Assembly: GCA_038530555.1 (NCBI GenBank)
Contig: JBCBCN010000001.1
Span: forward strand, 496,001 to 560,000
Source of the DNA: HKCCE3408 sp038530555
GTDB lineage: Bacteria > Pseudomonadota > Alphaproteobacteria > Rhodobacterales > Rhodobacteraceae
DNA: 64,000 nucleotides
Direction of reading: 5' to 3'
This document shows positions 61,289 to 64,000 of the stretch, piece by piece. Position 1 is the first letter of the stretch. Every line of letters begins with the position of its first letter. The translations under genes were made by a program, and so were the position numbers. Under the pieces are notes generated by a model. That model made no database searches. It saw only the letters and a list, made by a program, of their open reading frames with translations, and had not been told where the DNA came from.

Positions 61289-62209
61289 TCACTGTCGCTG
61301 AGAGGGATGCCAGAAGGTCATCCGACGTTCGATCAAAACGATCAAACCATAAAGTCCCGAGCCCGCCAAAGCGGCGATGGTGATCTCAGCCCAGACCATA
61401 TCCATCGCCAACCGACCGACCTCGATCTTGATCCGAAAGCCCATCCCCACCGTGGGAGAGCCGAAAAATTCAGCAACGATGGCGCCGATTAAGGCAAGGG
61501 TCGAACAGATCTTCAAGCCATTGAACAGGAACGGCAAAGCCGCAGGCAGCCGCAGCTTCATCAGGCTCTGGGTATAGCTGGCTGCATACGTGTGCATCAG
61601 ATCGCGCTGCATCGCCTCGGTCGCGCGCAGGCCCTGGACCATGTTCACCAACATCGGGAAAAACACCATCAGAACGACAACAGCCGCCTTGGATTGCCAT
61701 CCGAAGCCGAACCACATCACCAGGATCGGCGCCGTGCCCACAATCGGCAGGGCAGCGATGAAATTGCCCACCGGCAGCAGACCGCGCTGCAAAAACCGTG
61801 AGCGGTCGATGGCGATGGCCGTCAGGATCGCCGCGCCGCAGCCGATCAGATAGCCTGACATCGCGCCCTTGATGATGGTCTGGACGAAATCCGCCCAGAG
61901 CGTCGGGGCGGCGTCCGAAAACCGCGCGGCCACGGCGGAGGGCGCGGGCAGGATGACGGCCGAGACCTCGAACTGCCGCACCGCCAACTCCCAGATCAGC
62001 AGCAGCGTCGCCCCGAAAATCACCGGCACCAGGATACGCGCTCCGGGCACAGCGCGCTCGGCCATCCAGGCGTTGAGCGCCCAAAGTCCGAACCAAGCCG
62101 CGACAATCGCCGCCAGCCGCAGGTCAACAATTAGCGCCAGGGCGACGCCCAGGGCCATCACGGCCAGGAGCGGCACCGACAGGCCCGGCAGGCGCATCAC
62201 CGCGTTCAT
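61289..62209 (-). CDS. ABC transporter permease (importer subunit 1)
   Basis: 306 aa from ATG 62209, overlapping the upstream permease stop by 4 nt; the frame opens earlier without homology. About six transmembrane helices with the EAA-like loop LMHTYAASYTQSLMKLRLPAALPFLFNGLKI. It forms the membrane channel of the NMT1-type importer. Confidence 0.93.
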   Translation of the reverse strand: MNAVMRLPGLSVPLLAVMALGVALALIVDLRLAAIVAAWFGLWALNAWMAERAVPGARILVPVIFGATLLLIWELAVRQFEVSAVILPAPSAVAARFSDAAPTLWADFVQTIIKGAMSGYLIGCGAAILTAIAIDRSRFLQRGLLPVGNFIAALPIVGTAPILVMWFGFGWQSKAAVVVLMVFFPMLVNMVQGLRATEAMQRDLMHTYAASYTQSLMKLRLPAALPFLFNGLKICSTLALIGAIVAEFFGSPTVGMGFRIKIEVGRLAMDMVWAEITIAALAGSGLYGLIVLIERRMTFWHPSQRQ

Positions 62210-63177
62210 GGCCGCACCCCCATCCGTCGAAGCGTCAGCCGCTCCAACAGGCCCAGCGTCCCAACCAGAGCCGCGGCACAGATCGCCGCCATAAACAGCG
62301 CCGACCAGATCTGGATCGTTTGACCGTAATAGCTGCCGGTCAAAAGCCGAGCCCCAAGGCCAAACCGCGCCCCCGTGGGCAGCTCGGCCACAATCGCACC
62401 CACAAGCGAGGCGGCGATGCCGACCTTGAGCGAGGCGAACAGAAACGGGATCGAGGCCGGCAGGCGCAGCTTCCAAAGCACCTGGGCCCGGTCCGCCGAA
62501 TAGGTCCGAAGCAGGTCAAGATCCATCGGGCTGGGCGCGCGCAGACCCTTTACCATCCCCACCACCACGGGGAAAAAGCTCAAATAGGCCGAGATCAGCG
62601 ATTTCGGCAGCAGGCCGGAGATGCCCATGGAATTGAGCACCACGATGATCATCGGCGCGATGGCCAGGATCGGGATGGTCTGGCTGGCGATGGCCCAGGG
62701 CATCACGCCCATATCCATCGCCCGATTGTGCACGATCCCAATGGCCAGCAGCAGCCCGGCCAGCGTGCCAAAGACAAAGCCCAGAAGCGTCGGCGCCAGG
62801 GTCTGATAGGCGTGAAAGATCAGTGAGCGCGGATTGCCTCTGAGTTCCCCGCGCCGCTCTCGCACCACAGCCTCGCCGCCCGTGGTGGCCCAAAGCTCAC
62901 CCAGCACCTGATGCGGCGCGGGCAGAACCGGGCGCTCCTGCACCCAGATATCGGCCAGGATATCGGAAAAGGTCAACGCCACCCCGTCGGGCGCGCGATC
63001 TTCCGTCCAGGCACGGTTCATCGGAATGCAAGCGAGATACCAGATGACGATGATGGCCAGCACAACACTCAGAACCGGCAGCGCGCCGCGCAGAGCGCGC
63101 GCCAGGCGCGCCGGGATCGTGCTCCCCGTGCCGGTGTCCTGCAGCGTCACCTCAGCCAAGCGGCGCCCCCCGTGCAT
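62206..63177 (-). CDS. ABC transporter permease (importer subunit 2)
   Basis: 323 aa from ATG 63177 (MHGGRRLAEV). Six-helix permease with the EAA loop LRTYSADRAQVLWKLRLPASIPFLFASLKVG, paralogous to the downstream permease. It likely forms a heterodimer with it. Translation is coupled (ATGA at 62206). Confidence 0.93.
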   Translation of the reverse strand: MHGGRRLAEVTLQDTGTGSTIPARLARALRGALPVLSVVLAIIVIWYLACIPMNRAWTEDRAPDGVALTFSDILADIWVQERPVLPAPHQVLGELWATTGGEAVVRERRGELRGNPRSLIFHAYQTLAPTLLGFVFGTLAGLLLAIGIVHNRAMDMGVMPWAIASQTIPILAIAPMIIVVLNSMGISGLLPKSLISAYLSFFPVVVGMVKGLRAPSPMDLDLLRTYSADRAQVLWKLRLPASIPFLFASLKVGIAASLVGAIVAELPTGARFGLGARLLTGSYYGQTIQIWSALFMAAICAAALVGTLGLLERLTLRRMGVRP

Positions 63178-63330
63178 GAACGACGCGACGACTCCCGAAG
63201 TAGCCAAGCGCCCGGTTTTGTTGGCACCCTGTTTTTTCGCCCCCCGTCTTTATCGCAAAAATATCCCCCGCGGAGCGAAGGCCCTGCCAAGGGCCGTTCA
63301 CACCAAGGCGAACGAGAGCGCGCCGCAGGC

Positions 63331-63558
63331 TCACCGCCCCGCCCGCCGCATCTGCACAAAGGCCCAGATCGCCACAGCACTGGCCACCACCGCGATGCCA
63401 AATCCCATCATCACCATATCGCGGGCATCCTGGCAGGCCTCGCCAGGGCACACCCCGTCGGTCGCGCGCAATGCCGAATATCCGAAGATGGCGTTCATCG
63501 TACCAAAGATGATCGCGACAACCATCAGCATAAGGGCGGTATTGCGCTCCATTTTCAT
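63331..63558 (-). CDS. small two-helix membrane protein with a Cys pair
   Basis: 75 aa. Two helices (TALMLMVVAIIFGTMNAIFG and MVMMGFGIAVVASAVAIWAF) flank a periplasmic-looking loop with two Cys (VCPGEAC). It lies between the importer ATPase and permease genes on the same strand, but is separated from both by >100 bp. Function unknown. Confidence 0.7.
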   Translation of the reverse strand: MKMERNTALMLMVVAIIFGTMNAIFGYSALRATDGVCPGEACQDARDMVMMGFGIAVVASAVAIWAFVQMRRAGR

Positions 63559-63612
63559 CGTACCACCAAACTTTGCTTGGCCAAAAAGTTAACGGCGCCG
63601 AGATACCCCAGG

Positions 63613-63656
63613 TCTACCCGCATTCTACCCCCTTTCTACCCCGGTTCTACCAGGCC
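63613..63656. repeat. 11-bp phased repeat array, locus 2
   Basis: Four 11-bp units beginning TCTACC start at 63613, 63624, 63635 and 63646, with a degenerate unit before them (63602). TTAAC/TTAAT flank it (63590 and 63670). Same family as 22058-22112. Confidence 0.88.
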
Positions 63657-63669
63657 CATCCGGCGAAAG

Positions 63670-64000
63670 TTAATCATAAGCATGCCCCGCCCTGAGACCT
63701 TCGCGAACCCGATGGGCGATGGCCAGGAATTCCGGCGTGTCGCGGATATCGAGCGGCCTTTCGGGGCCCAGATCGCTCTCGATCACATCGGTGATCCGCC
63801 CAGGCCGCGGGCTCATCACGACGATCTTGGTGGACAGATAAACCGCCTCGGGGATCGAATGCGTGACAAAGCCAATCGTCTTGCCCGTCCGCGCCCAGAG
63901 CGCCAGCAATTGCTCGTTCAAATGGTCCCGCACGATCTCATCGAGCGCGCCAAACGGCTCATCCATCAGGAGCAGATCTGCGTCGAAGGCCAGCGCCCTT
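63670..64000 (-). CDS. ABC transporter ATP-binding protein, C-terminal part
   Basis: Partial; the start lies beyond the right edge. The visible part has Walker B LLLMDEPFGALD, the D-loop and the switch His in TIGFVTHSIPEAVYLSTKIVVMS, typical of nitrate/sulfonate/taurine-type importer ATPases. It would power the NMT1-type importer encoded downstream on the same strand (permeases and binding protein). Confidence 0.92.
   Translation of the reverse strand, partial: RALAFDADLLLMDEPFGALDEIVRDHLNEQLLALWARTGKTIGFVTHSIPEAVYLSTKIVVMSPRPGRITDVIESDLGPERPLDIRDTPEFLAIAHRVREGLRAGHAYD

Overview
The window is high-GC DNA (about mid-60s % by eye) from an alphaproteobacterium, most likely a Rhodobacterales/Roseobacter-group member. 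Pointers are a VPLPA-CTERM surface protein, neighbouring PIN-domain and rRNA methyltransferase genes of the types known as RSP_2648 and RSP_2647 in Rhodobacter, a DksA homologue with a degenerate zinc finger, a SAM-II riboswitch in front of metZ, paired bolA and J-domain genes, and an unusual FliM-like protein. Gene density is very high, many neighbours overlap by 4 nt (ATGA or GTGA), and I see no rRNA, tRNA, CRISPR array, transposase or phage gene. It reads as ordinary chromosome with a few odd islets.

Layout. 1-4.4 kb: a tightly overlapped operon with the end of a ligase-associated exonuclease, a signal-peptidase-like protein, an esterase, an ATP-dependent DNA ligase and a secreted Cys-rich protein, then a DUF4149 membrane protein. 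4.4-10.5 kb (minus): gamma-glutamyl-GABA hydrolase-type amidotransferase, RidA, GlcG/HbpS-like protein, malate synthase G, a tiny DUF2256 zinc protein and a photolyase/cryptochrome. 10.5-19.8 kb: an orphan protein, PepN, a DUF1624 acyltransferase-like protein, a PH-like membrane protein, a lytic transglycosylase lipoprotein, a tandem pair of membrane-anchored helical paralogues, GatB and a YcnI-like copper protein. 19.9-22.7 kb: a TPR protein built from six exact-length 141-bp repeats, then a DUF4177 protein. 22.7-28.6 kb: BolA and a J-domain protein (divergent), TrkH, FolE2, a glutamine amidotransferase and MetZ with promoter, SAM-II riboswitch and terminator. 28.9-35.2 kb: a membrane/envelope-stress operon (29-aa membrane peptide, XpaC-like, TelA, DUF2927 lipoprotein, SPFH-GYF2 protein, zinc-ribbon membrane protein). 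35.2-41.2 kb: fructokinase, Dtd, an 879-aa membrane protein with an OmpA-like tail and AT-rich 5' half, a flavin monooxygenase and DksA. 41.4-46.4 kb: a MoxR AAA ATPase and CoxE-type VWA protein bracketing a GNAT, a second DUF2927 lipoprotein, a small membrane protein and a J-domain protein. 46.4-52.5 kb: crotonase, VPLPA-CTERM protein, M48 peptidase, PIN protein, rRNA methyltransferase, lipoprotein, FAH-family hydrolase. 52.6-60.0 kb: FliM-like protein with a 24-bp minisatellite, a solute-symporter/histidine-kinase fusion with small membrane partner and response regulator, an XRE regulator and a Pro/Ala-rich protein. 60.2-64.0 kb: a thiamine-precursor-type ABC importer.

The most interesting features are (i) two separate stress-type clusters, TelA/XpaC/SPFH and MoxR/VWA, each carrying a DUF2927 lipoprotein with a shared HEEI-x-Q...FNDD signature; (ii) dispersed non-coding repeat families: an 11-bp phased array present twice, 13-14-bp tandem arrays carrying a TGA in each unit and sitting on or just after stop codons, and a four-copy GGGAGTATTT...AAAATGAAG element; and (iii) the membrane-OmpA protein and TPR protein, which look like accessory or sensor genes. 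All functional statements rest on reading motifs by eye; no database search was run.
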